64,000 bases of DNA from RYN-133 sp963754285 (GCA_963754285.1 CAVWFN010000006.1:62001-126000); one strand, 5' to 3'. Shown: positions 31,148 through 39,974, numbered from the stretch's first letter. The notes: generated from the letters alone by a model not told the origin. Numbers and translations: made by a program.

Positions 31148-31798
31148 GTGCACACGACGACCGACATCGTGCTGCCTTGCCTCGACGAGGCGGCAGCGCT
31201 TCCCTGGGTTCTCTCGAGAATCCCGAGCTGGGCAAGCGCGATCGTCGTCGACAACGGTTCGCGCGACGGGTCTGCAGCGCTCGCACGCGACCTCGGCGCA
31301 ACCGTCGTCCCTTGTGCGGTGCCGGGATACGGCGCTGCCTGCCATGCCGGACTCGTAGCGGCCACGGCCGACATCGTCGCGATGTGCGACTGCGACGCCT
31401 CTATCGATCCCCGCGTGATCGGTGACTTCGTTGCCGCGCTCGAGCACTCCGATCTCGTCATCGCCCGACGCCGCCCGGTCTCGCGCGCGGCGTGGTCGCT
31501 GCCGGCCCGCCTGGCCAACCGCGAGCTTGCCCGACGCGTCTCGCGGCGCAGTGGCGTCAGCGTCCGCGACCTGGGTCCTGTCCGCGTCGCGCGGCGCTCG
31601 GCACTGCTCTCGTTGGCGGTCCGCGACCGCCGCTCGGGCTATCCGCTCGAGACCGTGCTTCGGGCGGCCGATGCCGGCTGGCAGATCGCGCAGATCGACG
31701 TTGCTTATCACCCGCGCATCGGGACTTCGAAGGTCACCGGAACGGTCGGCGGTTATCTGCGTGCGGTGCGTGACATGTCGGCGGTGCTTGCTTCATGA
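31148..31798 (+). CDS. Family 2 glycosyltransferase
   Basis: A 216-residue GT-A-fold glycosyltransferase of the dolichyl-phosphate-mannose-synthase-like type. It has DIVLPCLDEAAALPWVL, VVDNGSRDGS, and MCDCDASIDP in the DxD position. It lacks C-terminal membrane helices, so it is probably soluble or peripheral. It is the first gene of a seven-gene run of overlapping genes on this strand; its stop overlaps the next start (ATGA). Start GTG at 31148. Confidence 0.87.
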   Translation: MHTTTDIVLPCLDEAAALPWVLSRIPSWASAIVVDNGSRDGSAALARDLGATVVPCAVPGYGAACHAGLVAATADIVAMCDCDASIDPRVIGDFVAALEHSDLVIARRRPVSRAAWSLPARLANRELARRVSRRSGVSVRDLGPVRVARRSALLSLAVRDRRSGYPLETVLRAADAGWQIAQIDVAYHPRIGTSKVTGTVGGYLRAVRDMSAVLAS

Positions 31799-32433
31799 CC
31801 GACAACGTGATCGGTACCCACATCGTCATTGCGAAGCGGCCCGTGCCCGGGCGGGTCAAGACCCGGCTGTGCCCGCCGCTGACGCCTGACGACGCGGCCG
31901 CTCTTGCTGCGGCAGCTCTGACGGACACGATCGCCGCCGTCGCGACGGCCTCCGCGGCGACCAGGATGCTCTGCTTCGACGGTGACGTGACCGGATGGCT
32001 GCCGCCGGGGTGGAGGTATCACCGCCAACGACCTGGCGGTCTCGACGTCCGCCTCGCCGGCGCGCTCGTCGCCGCCGAGGGCCCGGCGATGGTCGTCGGC
32101 ATGGACACCCCGCAACTCGACGCCCGGTTGCTCGACAAGTTCGATGCCGAACGGTTCGACGCCTGTCTGGGCCCTACCGCCGACGGCGGGTATTGGACGA
32201 TCGGCCTGCGCAACCCGGAGCTCGCGCCGGCTGCCCTGCTCGGCGTTCCCATGTCGACCGAGCACACGTGCGCCGACCAACTCGCACGGCTGCGCTCACT
32301 CGGGCTCTCGGTCCAGATGCTCGACGAACTCATCGACGTCGACACGATCGCCGACGCGGTCGAGGTCGCCCGTCGGGCACCGCACACGTGCTTCGCCGAG
32401 GTGTTCACCGAGCTTCGTGCCGGAGCCGCCTGA
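31795..32433 (+). CDS. DUF2064 GT-A-like nucleotidyl/glycosyltransferase
   Basis: A 212-residue DUF2064 protein. Motifs are AKRPVPGRVKTRLCP at the N-terminus (an XGXTR-like nucleotide loop), VVGMDTPQL (DxD-like) and GPTADGGYWTIGL. A related group was named for arsenosugar biosynthesis, but most members, usually next to a GT2 gene as here, are not characterised. It overlaps the GT2 gene by 4 bp and its stop shares one base with the next start (TGATG). Confidence 0.87.
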   Translation: MTDNVIGTHIVIAKRPVPGRVKTRLCPPLTPDDAAALAAAALTDTIAAVATASAATRMLCFDGDVTGWLPPGWRYHRQRPGGLDVRLAGALVAAEGPAMVVGMDTPQLDARLLDKFDAERFDACLGPTADGGYWTIGLRNPELAPAALLGVPMSTEHTCADQLARLRSLGLSVQMLDELIDVDTIADAVEVARRAPHTCFAEVFTELRAGAA

Positions 32434-33077
32434 TGGAGATCGGTGCACTCGCCCCGTACGAGCGATCGCTGACGACCGGCGTGCCTTTGCAGCTCCGCCA
32501 CGGAGACGGTCGCACCGTCACCCTCGATGTCGCCCGGTGGCTCTCACCGGCCGACCGGACCGATCTCGAAGTGATCGCCCGCGCCGGGGCGCCGGCGCTC
32601 GACGTCGGGTGCGGCCCGGGCCGCATCGTCGCCGCCCTGACCGAGCACGGGCGGTTCGCACTCGGCATCGACATCGCCGAGCGCGCCGTGACGTTGACGC
32701 GCGGTCGAGGCATGAATGCGCTGCAGCGCAACGTCTTCGACCGGCTGCCGGGTGAAGGGCGATGGGCGACGGTGATGTTGCTCGACGGCAACATCGGCAT
32801 CGGTGGTGACCTCGACGCACTGGTGGAGCGGGTGCGGGTGCTGCTCGCGCCGGGCGGCCGAGCGCTCGTCGAGGTCGATCCCGACGACGCGGTCGATGAG
32901 TCGGCAGCCGTCCGGTTCGCGATCGGCGACCTTCCGCTCGGGCCGCCGTTCCGGTGGTGTTTCGTCGGCCTCCGCGCGCTGCGCGCCAGCGCCCGCAGAT
33001 GCGGTCTGGATGTCGTCGACGACTGGACGCGGGGTGGCCGTCGCTTCGCAGAACTGCGGTCGGGGTCCCTGCCGTGA
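32433..33077 (+). CDS. SAM-dependent methyltransferase (class I)
   Basis: A 214-residue class I methyltransferase. The SAM motif is ALDVGCGPGRIVAAL, then GIDIAERAVTLTR, with MLLDGNIGIGGD at the motif II position. The substrate is unknown; the context suggests a sugar or lipid intermediate made by the two preceding enzymes. ATG at 32433 is embedded in the TGATG junction with DUF2064, and the stop overlaps the next GTG (GTGA). Confidence 0.87.
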   Translation: MEIGALAPYERSLTTGVPLQLRHGDGRTVTLDVARWLSPADRTDLEVIARAGAPALDVGCGPGRIVAALTEHGRFALGIDIAERAVTLTRGRGMNALQRNVFDRLPGEGRWATVMLLDGNIGIGGDLDALVERVRVLLAPGGRALVEVDPDDAVDESAAVRFAIGDLPLGPPFRWCFVGLRALRASARRCGLDVVDDWTRGGRRFAELRSGSLP

Positions 33078-34261
33078 GAGCCCGTCCTGACCGCTGGCCG
33101 CACTTCACCAGCCCGCTGCGCTCGACCGCAGTCACCGCTCGGCTCGGACGGGTGCTGGGCATCTGCTTCGGGATCTGCTTCGTCACCGGGCTGCTGAGCC
33201 ACTACCAGTACCACCCGTGGACGTGGCTGCCCGAGCCTGCGAGCCCGGTCTGGTTCTACCGGGTGACGCAGGGCGTCCACGTCGCGACCGGCGTGGCGAG
33301 CATCCCGCTGCTGCTCGTCAAGCTCTGGTCGGTCTACCCCAACCTGTTCCGCTGGCCGCCGGTGCGTTCGATGCGGCATGCAGCGGAGCGGTTCTCCGTG
33401 TTCGTGCTGGTGTCCTCGGCCCTCGTCCAGGTCTTCACCGGGTTCTTGAACACGCTCGACTGGTATCCGTGGCCGTGGGGCTTCCTGCCCGTGCACCGCT
33501 TCCTCGCGTACGTCGTCATCGGCTCGGTGCTGCTGCACATCGGGATCAAGCTGCCCGACATCAAGTACGGCCTCGCCGCGAAGCTGCGCGACGCCGACGT
33601 GCTGACCGAGATCCCGTGGAGTGAGAATCCCCGAGCGCACAGCAATGCCGGCGATGTCGCTCCGCCGCCGACCCGTGCCATCAGCCGCCGCGGTCTGCTG
33701 CTTGCCACCGGCGCAGGCATCGGAACGGTCGTCGTAACCACGATCGGCCAGACGGTCACTCCGTTGTCACCCATCGGGCTGCTCGCGACGAGGCAAGCCG
33801 ACAAGGGCCCGCAGGGCGTGCCGGTGAACAAGACCGCGACCCAGGCCGGTGTGATCGCGGCAGCGACCTCGCCGACGTGGCGGCTGCACGTCGTCGGTCC
33901 GCGCCCCTTCGACCTCACCGTCGACGATCTCGCGGCGCTGGCCCGGGCCGAGAGCGACCTGCCGATCACGTGCGTCGAAGGCTGGAGCGTCGGTGCCCGC
34001 TGGCGCGGCATCCCCGTGCTCGATCTCGTCGAACGTGCCGGCGGGACAGCCGACTCCCACGTGCATTTCGCGTCACTCGAAACCGGCAGTCAGTACAGCC
34101 AGAGCGATCTGGAAGGGCCACAGGTGTCCGTGGCGCTGCTCGCGACCCATCTCAACGGCGAGCGGCTCGACATCGACCACGGCTATCCACTGCGGCTCAT
34201 CGCACCGAACCGGCCAGGTGTGTTGAACACCAAGTGGCTCAGCCGGATCGAGGTGAGCTGA
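33074..34261 (+). CDS. Membrane-anchored molybdopterin-dependent oxidoreductase
   Basis: A 395-residue two-part protein. The N-terminal half has four or five hydrophobic helices with histidines (HYQYHPW, VTQGVHVATG, VHRFLAYVVIGSVLLHIG) that could hold b-type heme. A twin-arginine-like SRRGLLLATGAG follows at about residue 210. The C-terminal domain is a sulfite-oxidase-type molybdopterin fold with the molybdenum cysteine in ITCVEGWS and a RWRGIPVLDLV block. It may pass electrons between an extracytoplasmic substrate and the quinone pool. The substrate is unknown. It overlaps the methyltransferase by 4 bp (GTGA). Confidence 0.85.
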   Translation: MRARPDRWPHFTSPLRSTAVTARLGRVLGICFGICFVTGLLSHYQYHPWTWLPEPASPVWFYRVTQGVHVATGVASIPLLLVKLWSVYPNLFRWPPVRSMRHAAERFSVFVLVSSALVQVFTGFLNTLDWYPWPWGFLPVHRFLAYVVIGSVLLHIGIKLPDIKYGLAAKLRDADVLTEIPWSENPRAHSNAGDVAPPPTRAISRRGLLLATGAGIGTVVVTTIGQTVTPLSPIGLLATRQADKGPQGVPVNKTATQAGVIAAATSPTWRLHVVGPRPFDLTVDDLAALARAESDLPITCVEGWSVGARWRGIPVLDLVERAGGTADSHVHFASLETGSQYSQSDLEGPQVSVALLATHLNGERLDIDHGYPLRLIAPNRPGVLNTKWLSRIEVS

Positions 34262-34262
34262 C

Positions 34263-34703
34263 ATGCGGCGCTGGCGGATCGCGCTGTGTACCGCGGGAAT
34301 CGCCCTCGGCCTGTTCGGGGCGTTCCGGCTGCTGACCCAGGTCCCGATCACCAGCGTGTTGCTGCTCGCGAGCTGGATGATCGCTGCGGTCGTTATCCAC
34401 GACGGTGTGCTCTCACCGCTCGTGATCGGCGTCGGCGCTGTCGTCGCTCGCGTCCCACCACGAGCCCGTCGCTATCTGCAGGCCGGGCTGATCGTCGCCG
34501 GATGTGTCACGGTGATCGCGCTGCCGCTGATCGCACGGCGCGGCTCGCAACCGTCGGTCAAAGCGATTCTCCGACGCAACTACGCAGGAAACCTGACGAT
34601 CATCGTAGGGATCGTTGCCGCGTTGTCTCTTGCCCTCTACGCCGTCCACGTGGCCCACGACGTCGCGCGCGGACGACGTTGCGATGATGCCGAGCCGAAA
34701 TGA
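34263..34703 (+). CDS. Small polytopic membrane protein
   Basis: A 146-residue protein with four hydrophobic helices (about residues 5-25, 28-60, 72-90 and 108-128) and a basic cytoplasmic tail. No family was recognised. It lies 1 bp after the molybdoenzyme stop and overlaps the response regulator start by 4 bp, so it belongs to the same transcript and may assist the oxidoreductase or the kinase. Confidence 0.75.
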   Translation: MRRWRIALCTAGIALGLFGAFRLLTQVPITSVLLLASWMIAAVVIHDGVLSPLVIGVGAVVARVPPRARRYLQAGLIVAGCVTVIALPLIARRGSQPSVKAILRRNYAGNLTIIVGIVAALSLALYAVHVAHDVARGRRCDDAEPK

Positions 34704-35422
34704 GCCATACAGTGGAACGCATGCCATGCGTGCTGGTCGTCGACGACGACGACACGCTCGGATCGGTCGTCGCCGATTATCTTGAGCGGGCAGGGCATCA
34801 TGCGCGTCGCGTGGGTGACGGCGAGAGCGCGCTGCGTGTCTTGATGTCGGATCCGATCGACCTGATGATCCTCGACATCATGCTGCCCGCGATGGACGGG
34901 TTGGAGGTCTGCCGGCGTGCTCGGCTGAGCTGGCCGAACCTCCCGATCGTCATGCTGACCGCTCTCGGCGAGGCCGAGGATCGCATCGCCGGCCTCGAGC
35001 TGGGTGCCGATGATTACGTCACCAAGCCGTTCTCGCCCCGCGAACTGATGCTACGGGTCGACTCGGTGCTGCGTCGCGTGCAGCGCACAGGGCCGGGCGC
35101 GCCCGGCGGTGAGCGGCTGCGGGCCGGGCGGATCGAGCTCGATGAGCCGGCGCGGCGGGCCTATCGCGACGGTGTCGCGCTCAGCCTGACTGTGCGCGAA
35201 TTCGACCTGCTCGCCTACCTACTCGGCCACCCGAACACGGCGTTCTCGCGCGATCAGCTCATGCACGAAGTCTGGGGTTGGACCTTCGGCGACACGTCGA
35301 CCGTGACCGTCCACGTACGACGACTGCGCGAGAAGATCGAGGACGACCCGGCGCAACCGACCCTGATCCGCACGGTGTGGGGCGTCGGCTACCTCCTCGA
35401 ACCACCTGAGGCGGCGTCGTGA
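34700..35422 (+). CDS. OmpR/PhoB-type response regulator
   Basis: A 240-residue response regulator. The receiver domain has the acidic pair VVDDDD, the phosphorylated Asp in LMILDIMLPAMDG, Thr in MLTALGE and Lys in VTKPFSPRE. The C-terminal winged helix has LTVREFDLLAYLL and TVTVHVRRLREKIE. It is coupled by a 4-bp overlap to the kinase gene after it, so the two form a cognate pair. It probably controls its own operon, which is rare for glycan genes and worth noting. Confidence 0.93.
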   Translation: MSHTVERMPCVLVVDDDDTLGSVVADYLERAGHHARRVGDGESALRVLMSDPIDLMILDIMLPAMDGLEVCRRARLSWPNLPIVMLTALGEAEDRIAGLELGADDYVTKPFSPRELMLRVDSVLRRVQRTGPGAPGGERLRAGRIELDEPARRAYRDGVALSLTVREFDLLAYLLGHPNTAFSRDQLMHEVWGWTFGDTSTVTVHVRRLREKIEDDPAQPTLIRTVWGVGYLLEPPEAAS

Positions 35423-36432
35423 ACGACATCATGATGTCGATCCTGTGGGCCGCCGTGGCAGCCGCGCTCGTCTGGGCCGTGACCTGGCCGCTGCGGCGCC
35501 GCTCGGTTGGCGCGCTGCTGCTGTCCCTCACACTCACCTGTACCGCGGCGTCGGCCGGCGCGATGCTCGGCGCCGTCCGTTCGATGCTCGTGCCGATGGG
35601 CCACGAGACCGCCGTCCTCGTGGTCTCCGTCGCCGCAGGGTTGCTCACGGCGGTAGCCGCGGTGGCCGCCGCGCGCCGCATCAGCAAGCAGCACGAGGTG
35701 TTGCGCGCCACCGTCGTCGAGTTGAGCGAGTCGCGCGAGCGCGAGCAGGCGCTCGAGCGGTCGCGACGCGAGCTGGTCGCGTGGATGAGCCACGACCTGC
35801 GCACGCCGCTCGCGGGACTGCGCGCGATGGCCGAGGCGCTCGAGGACGGCGTGCCCGACGACCCGGGCACCTACTACAAGCAGATCGGCGCGGCCGTCGA
35901 CCGTCTCGGCGGCATGGTCGACGACCTGTTCGACCTCTCGCGCATCCAGGCCGGCTCGCTCGGCCCGTTGAGCGAACGGGTCGTCGTGGCCGAGGTCGTC
36001 GACGATGTCGTGACGACCTTGGCGCCGCTGGCCGAAGCAAGCGGAGTGCAACTGACCGGCCACCGCGCGGCCGGACCCACCGTCGTGCGAGGCGACGCGG
36101 CGATCCTCGACCGGGCGGTGACCAACCTGGTCGCGAACGCCATCCGGCACACCGGCGACGGCGGCCGGGTCGACGTTCGTGTCAGCCTCGAGCCAGCCGA
36201 GGTCGTCGTCGACGTCGACGACGAGTGCGGCGGTATCGACCTCGAAGTGCTTCCTCGCGTTTTCGATCTGGGCTACCGCGGCGCTCCCGACCGTCCGGCC
36301 GACTCACGCACCGGCGGAGCAGGCCTCGGCCTGGCGATCACCCGCGGCATCATCGAGGCTCATCACGGCAGCGTCGGCGTGGTCAACACCCGGTGCGGCT
36401 GCCGATTCCGGGCAACGCTCCCCCGCGGGTAG
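35419..36432 (+). CDS. Sensor histidine kinase
   Basis: A 337-residue membrane kinase. Two or three N-terminal helices (up to residue 85) are followed by a short coiled coil, the H-box MSHDLRTPLAGL, N-box NLVANAIRHTG and G-boxes (DDECGGID, GGAGLGLAITRGI). There is almost no extracytoplasmic loop, so it probably senses a signal in or at the membrane or through a partner. GTG at 35419 overlaps the regulator stop. It closes the seven-gene run and ends 12 bp from the convergent SRPBCC gene. Confidence 0.93.
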   Translation: MNDIMMSILWAAVAAALVWAVTWPLRRRSVGALLLSLTLTCTAASAGAMLGAVRSMLVPMGHETAVLVVSVAAGLLTAVAAVAAARRISKQHEVLRATVVELSESREREQALERSRRELVAWMSHDLRTPLAGLRAMAEALEDGVPDDPGTYYKQIGAAVDRLGGMVDDLFDLSRIQAGSLGPLSERVVVAEVVDDVVTTLAPLAEASGVQLTGHRAAGPTVVRGDAAILDRAVTNLVANAIRHTGDGGRVDVRVSLEPAEVVVDVDDECGGIDLEVLPRVFDLGYRGAPDRPADSRTGGAGLGLAITRGIIEAHHGSVGVVNTRCGCRFRATLPRG

Positions 36433-36444
36433 CCGCCGAGGACG

Positions 36445-36879
36445 TCAGCTCCAGTTGTCGATGTGCACGTCGTTGGGCGTCGGCGCGCCTGTGCCGGTCT
36501 CGAGCAGCTGCTTGAGGCTGACCATGAACACGCCCCACTTGGTGCTGCAGTGGTGCATGAACTCGATCGGCTCGGCCCAGCCGGTGTGCTTGAACAGGAC
36601 GACCGTGTAGTTACCGTCCTGCTTGATGTCGAAGTCGATTTGCGTGCCGAGCCATTCGTCGGGGCCCTCGGTCACGCGCCAGCTGACCCGCTCGTCGGGA
36701 CGCTTCTCGACGACCTCGGCGGCGATGCCTTCGCCGAAGCGCAGCGTTCCGCCGACGGCGTCGTCGCCGCTCGTGCCGCCGATCCACCACGATGCGACCC
36801 CGTCGCGGGTTGCGACGGCGTCGAACACTGCGCTGGGCGCGACGTCCTTGGCTGCGATGCGATGCAGGATGTCGACCAT
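36445..36879 (-). CDS. SRPBCC (AHSA1-like) protein
   Basis: A 144-residue SRPBCC/AHSA1-type protein: VDILHRIAAKDVAPSAVFDA at the N-terminus, then WWIGGTSG and a C-terminal helix with MVSLKQLLETG. It likely binds a hydrophobic ligand. ATG at 36879 has AAGGAG about 9 nt upstream. It is the last gene of a three-gene operon with an ArsR repressor and a second SRPBCC gene, an arrangement widespread in actinobacteria. Confidence 0.86.
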   Translation of the reverse strand: MVDILHRIAAKDVAPSAVFDAVATRDGVASWWIGGTSGDDAVGGTLRFGEGIAAEVVEKRPDERVSWRVTEGPDEWLGTQIDFDIKQDGNYTVVLFKHTGWAEPIEFMHHCSTKWGVFMVSLKQLLETGTGAPTPNDVHIDNWS

Positions 36880-36892
36880 TTCTTTCGTCTCC

Positions 36893-37243
36893 TTATCTCG
36901 GTGTCTTCTTCTTCTCGACCGCCTCGGCGATCCGCTTGATGCGACGCATCCGCGCGTCCCACGCGGAGCCGACCGCGGCGAGTTGGGCGACGGCGCGGGC
37001 GAACTGTGCGTCGTCGAGTTGGTAGCGCACCTCGCGTCCGGCGGGTGCGCCGTGGACGAGCCCGGCTCGATCGAGCACGGTGAGGTGTTTGGCAACCGCT
37101 TGTCGCGTGACCGGGAGGTCGGTGCTCAGCGAGGTAGCTGTCGCGGGCCCCTCGGCGAGCAGGCGGTCGAGGATGCGTCGCCGGGTCGGGTCGCCGAGCG
37201 CCGACCACAGCGTGTCGTCGACCGCCGTCGTCCCCGCGGTCAT
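36893..37243 (-). CDS. ArsR-family transcriptional repressor
   Basis: A 116-residue winged-helix repressor. It opens WSALGDPTRRRILDRLL and its recognition helix is PVTRQAVAKHLTVLDRAGLV, as in the SmtB/ArsR family. No cysteine metal sites are present, so the ligand is unlikely to be arsenic or zinc. ATG at 37243 overlaps the stop of the upstream SRPBCC gene (ATGA). It probably binds the two GCAACC-TTT-GGTTGC palindromes in front of this operon and represses it. Confidence 0.9.
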   Translation of the reverse strand: MTAGTTAVDDTLWSALGDPTRRRILDRLLAEGPATATSLSTDLPVTRQAVAKHLTVLDRAGLVHGAPAGREVRYQLDDAQFARAVAQLAAVGSAWDARMRRIKRIAEAVEKKKTPR

Positions 37244-37698
37244 CTCGGTCGGCTTTCGGCGCGTGCCTTCAAGCGCGGCAGGTAGAAGGCCCAGCCCTGC
37301 ACGTGATCGTTGTATCGCGCTTCGAGCACGGCGGCTTCCCACCCTTGCTCGCGGAAGCCGGTCTCGGTCATCCGCAACACGGTGCCGCCCTCGTCCGGTG
37401 TCAGCTCGAAGGTGACGAGCATCGAGTTGGACGCATGCAGCGGGCCGTCTGCATCGTGGGTCCAGCGGAAGGAGAACAGGCGCGGCGGCTGGGCATCGGC
37501 GACTTCGATGCGGGCGACGTCGCAGCGACCCGTCTCAGCGTCGGTCCATACGAGTTCGCCGGTACTGCCGGGCGTGGCGTCGATGCTCGTGTCTGCAGAC
37601 CACCAATCGGCGATGTGCTCCGGGCTGCTGACCACGTCGAACACCACGTCGGGCGTGGCATCGATACGCAGTTCCCGCTGGATGCTGCCGTGCTCCAT
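37240..37698 (-). CDS. SRPBCC (AHSA1-like) protein
   Basis: A 152-residue AHSA1-type SRPBCC protein: IQRELRIDATPDVVFDVVSS, the WWSADTSIDATPG loop, FSFRWTHD, and a C-terminal helix with LEARYNDHVQGWAFYL. First gene of the operon with ArsR and another SRPBCC protein. ATG at 37698 has AGAGGA about 8 nt upstream. The first palindromic operator begins 15 bp upstream of the start codon, between promoter and Shine-Dalgarno. Confidence 0.87.
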   Translation of the reverse strand: MEHGSIQRELRIDATPDVVFDVVSSPEHIADWWSADTSIDATPGSTGELVWTDAETGRCDVARIEVADAQPPRLFSFRWTHDADGPLHASNSMLVTFELTPDEGGTVLRMTETGFREQGWEAAVLEARYNDHVQGWAFYLPRLKARAESRPR

Positions 37699-37712
37699 GT
37701 CGTACGTCCTCT

Positions 37713-37775
37713 CGCAACCTTTGGTTGCATGAACCGTACTCGATGCCATCCTTGTTACGCAACCTTTGGTTGCAT
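37713..37775 (-). promoter_or_regulatory. Two identical palindromic operators upstream of the SRPBCC-ArsR operon
   Basis: An 18-bp sequence, CGCAACCTTTGGTTGCAT, occurs twice without a mismatch (37713-37730 and 37758-37775), 45 bp apart centre to centre. Each holds a perfect dyad, GCAACC-TTT-GGTTGC. The 45 bp spacing is about four helical turns, which would place both sites on one face of the DNA. The position, 15-77 bp before the operon start, and the ArsR gene in the operon point to autoregulation. Confidence 0.82.
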
Positions 37776-37951
37776 CGACTTGGCAGCCCGCTCGGCGAAG
37801 TCGACCTGCACGAATTGCGGGATCGCCTTGACCGGCTGCCCTTGAGCTGCGCGATGTCAGCGGCGCGCTCGTGTGCGCGATCAGCCGGAACGCCGGGTCG
37901 GGCCTGGCCATATACAAGACAGCTTTGTAGCTGCGTCGCTACGATGCGCAC

Positions 37952-38896
37952 ATGCCGTTGAGCGGGCACGTGCCCGAACTGTCCGCGATCGAGGTGCTGC
38001 TCGCCGTCGCGCACGCCGGCAGCTTCAACGCCGCCGCCGCGGAGGTCGGGGTCAGCCAGCAGGCGATCTCGGCACGAATTCGGTCCATCGAAGCGCAAAC
38101 GGGGGTCCCGCTCGTGCGGCGCGGACCGCGCGGGTCAGAGCTGACCGACGACGGGATCGTGGTCGCTGAGTGGGCGGCCCGGTTGTTGGACGTGGCCGCC
38201 GAGTTCGATGCCGGCCTCGCCTCACTGCGGCAGGTGCGTCGACAGCGGCTGCGGGTGAGCGCGAGCCTGACCGTCGCCGAGCAGCTGTTGCCGGGCTGGC
38301 TCGTCGCGTTTCGCACGATCGGCGCACGGCGCACGGGACGCGCAACAGAGATCGAGCTGACGGCCGTCAACACCGACACCGTCGTGACACATGTCCGCGA
38401 CGGGTCGGCCGACCTCGGCTTCGTCGAAGGGCCGCGCGTTCCGTCCACACTGCGGACGCGCGTCGTCGCGCACGACGAACTGTTCGTTGTTGTCGCACCC
38501 GATCACGCATGGACGCGGCGCCGGAGGCCGTTGACGGCCGGCGAACTGGCTGCGACCTCGCTGGTGACGCGCGAGCACGGCTCAGGCACCCGCGATGCGC
38601 TCGATGCGGCGCTGCGCGCGGTGCTCGGCGCGTCCTACGAAGCAGCCGAACCGGCCATCTCGCTTTCGACAGCTACGGCTATCCGCGCCGCCGTCGCCGC
38701 GGGCGCCGGTCCGGCGGTGCTGAGCTCGCTCACCGTTCGCGACGACATCAGCCGCGGCCAACTGGCCCGCATTCCGGTCGCGGAGCTCGATCTGCGCCGC
38801 AGCCTGCGCGCCGTGTGGCAGGGCGACCGTCAGCCGCCCGCCGGCGCCGCCCGCGACCTGATCGGACACATCACCAGTTACCAAGCTGAGTTGTAG
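37952..38896 (+). CDS. LysR-family transcriptional regulator
   Basis: A 314-residue LysR-type regulator. The N-terminal winged helix has LLAVAHAGSFNAAAAEVGVS, with QQAISARIRSIEAQTG as recognition helix, then a substrate-binding domain of usual length. The closest resemblance is to CysB/Cbl-like regulators of anion metabolism, but the ligand is not readable. It lies 55 bp upstream of a TehA/SLAC1-type transporter on the same strand and probably controls it. Two CTTTGTAG/CGCTACG half-sites 25 bp before its ATG may be its own operator. Confidence 0.9.
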   Translation: MPLSGHVPELSAIEVLLAVAHAGSFNAAAAEVGVSQQAISARIRSIEAQTGVPLVRRGPRGSELTDDGIVVAEWAARLLDVAAEFDAGLASLRQVRRQRLRVSASLTVAEQLLPGWLVAFRTIGARRTGRATEIELTAVNTDTVVTHVRDGSADLGFVEGPRVPSTLRTRVVAHDELFVVVAPDHAWTRRRRPLTAGELAATSLVTREHGSGTRDALDAALRAVLGASYEAAEPAISLSTATAIRAAVAAGAGPAVLSSLTVRDDISRGQLARIPVAELDLRRSLRAVWQGDRQPPAGAARDLIGHITSYQAEL

Positions 38897-38951
38897 CTCG
38901 ACAAGCGCGACACCACTACCGGGCGCACGCTGTTCCGCGCACCGTAGGGGC

Positions 38952-39974
38952 ATGACCAGCGCACTCCTCTCACGGCTCACGACGCAACCTGCAGCGACGG
39001 CGCCCGAGCGGTCGGTCGCCGCACCGACACGCCGCCGGATCACCCCGAACCTGTTCGCGATCAGCTTCGGGATCGCCGGTCTCGCCCAGACCTGGACGAC
39101 GGCGGCCAGATTGACTCCTGCACCAGCAGCAGTCGCGGGCGCGCTGTGGGTGATCGACGGCGCGGTCTGGCTGGCAACGCTGGGGTTCTACCTGCGCTCG
39201 CTGCTCGTCGGGGACCGGTGGCGCACCGAGCTGTCCGACCACGTCTTCGGCCCGTTCGTCAGCGTCCCTGCCATCGTCGGCATGTTGCTGGCCGGTGGAC
39301 TGGAGCCGCACGCGCGCGTCGCCGGGTTGGTCCTCTACTCGGTCTCGCTGGCGGTCGCACTCGCCCTCGCCGGGCATCTGATCGCGGTCTGGGCGCTCGA
39401 CGACGCTCCGTCCACGCACTGGCACCCGGGCTACTACCTACCGTCAGTCGGCGCACCGATCGTCGGCGCCGCGGAAGCGGCCACGTTCGGCTACGCGAGC
39501 CTCGCGCGGCTGCTGTTCGGATTCGGCGTCATCAGCTGGGTGCTGATCGGCGGGATCCTGCTGCACCACCTCGTCGGACAGGAGCGCCTACCCAAGCCGT
39601 TGCTCCCCACGATGGCGATCCTGGTCGCACCCCCCGTCGTCGCAGGCAACGCATGGTTCGCGATCAACGGCACCCATGTCGACAACCTCGCGTTGGGGCT
39701 GGCCGGTTACGCCGTGCTGATGGTCATCGTCCAGATCAGCCTGATCCCGGCCTACCGCACCGCGCCGTTCGGGCCGGGCTGGTGGTCGTTCTCGTTCCCG
39801 TACGCCGCCACGGCCGGCAACGCCGTGGCATGGCTGGCCGCCGAGCACGTCGCCGGCCAGACCGCATGGACCTACCTGTTGCTCGCCGCGATCACCGCGT
39901 TCATCGGCTACCTGGCCGTCCGGACGATCGGCGCGATGGCACACGACACGTTCGTCCCCCGGCCGGCCCGCTAG
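38952..39974 (+). CDS. TehA/SLAC1 (TDT) family anion transporter
   Basis: A 340-residue membrane protein with about ten helices. It has the pore-type sequence FGIAGLAQTW near the start, HWHPGYYLPSVGAPIVGAA and GPGWWSFSFPYAAT, the conserved blocks of the tellurite-resistance/dicarboxylate-transporter (TDT) family. In plants and bacteria these conduct small anions; sulfite or C4-dicarboxylates are typical. The LysR neighbour supports inducible export or import of an anion. Its last 4 bp overlap the convergent glycosyltransferase gene. Confidence 0.88.
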   Translation: MTSALLSRLTTQPAATAPERSVAAPTRRRITPNLFAISFGIAGLAQTWTTAARLTPAPAAVAGALWVIDGAVWLATLGFYLRSLLVGDRWRTELSDHVFGPFVSVPAIVGMLLAGGLEPHARVAGLVLYSVSLAVALALAGHLIAVWALDDAPSTHWHPGYYLPSVGAPIVGAAEAATFGYASLARLLFGFGVISWVLIGGILLHHLVGQERLPKPLLPTMAILVAPPVVAGNAWFAINGTHVDNLALGLAGYAVLMVIVQISLIPAYRTAPFGPGWWSFSFPYAATAGNAVAWLAAEHVAGQTAWTYLLLAAITAFIGYLAVRTIGAMAHDTFVPRPAR

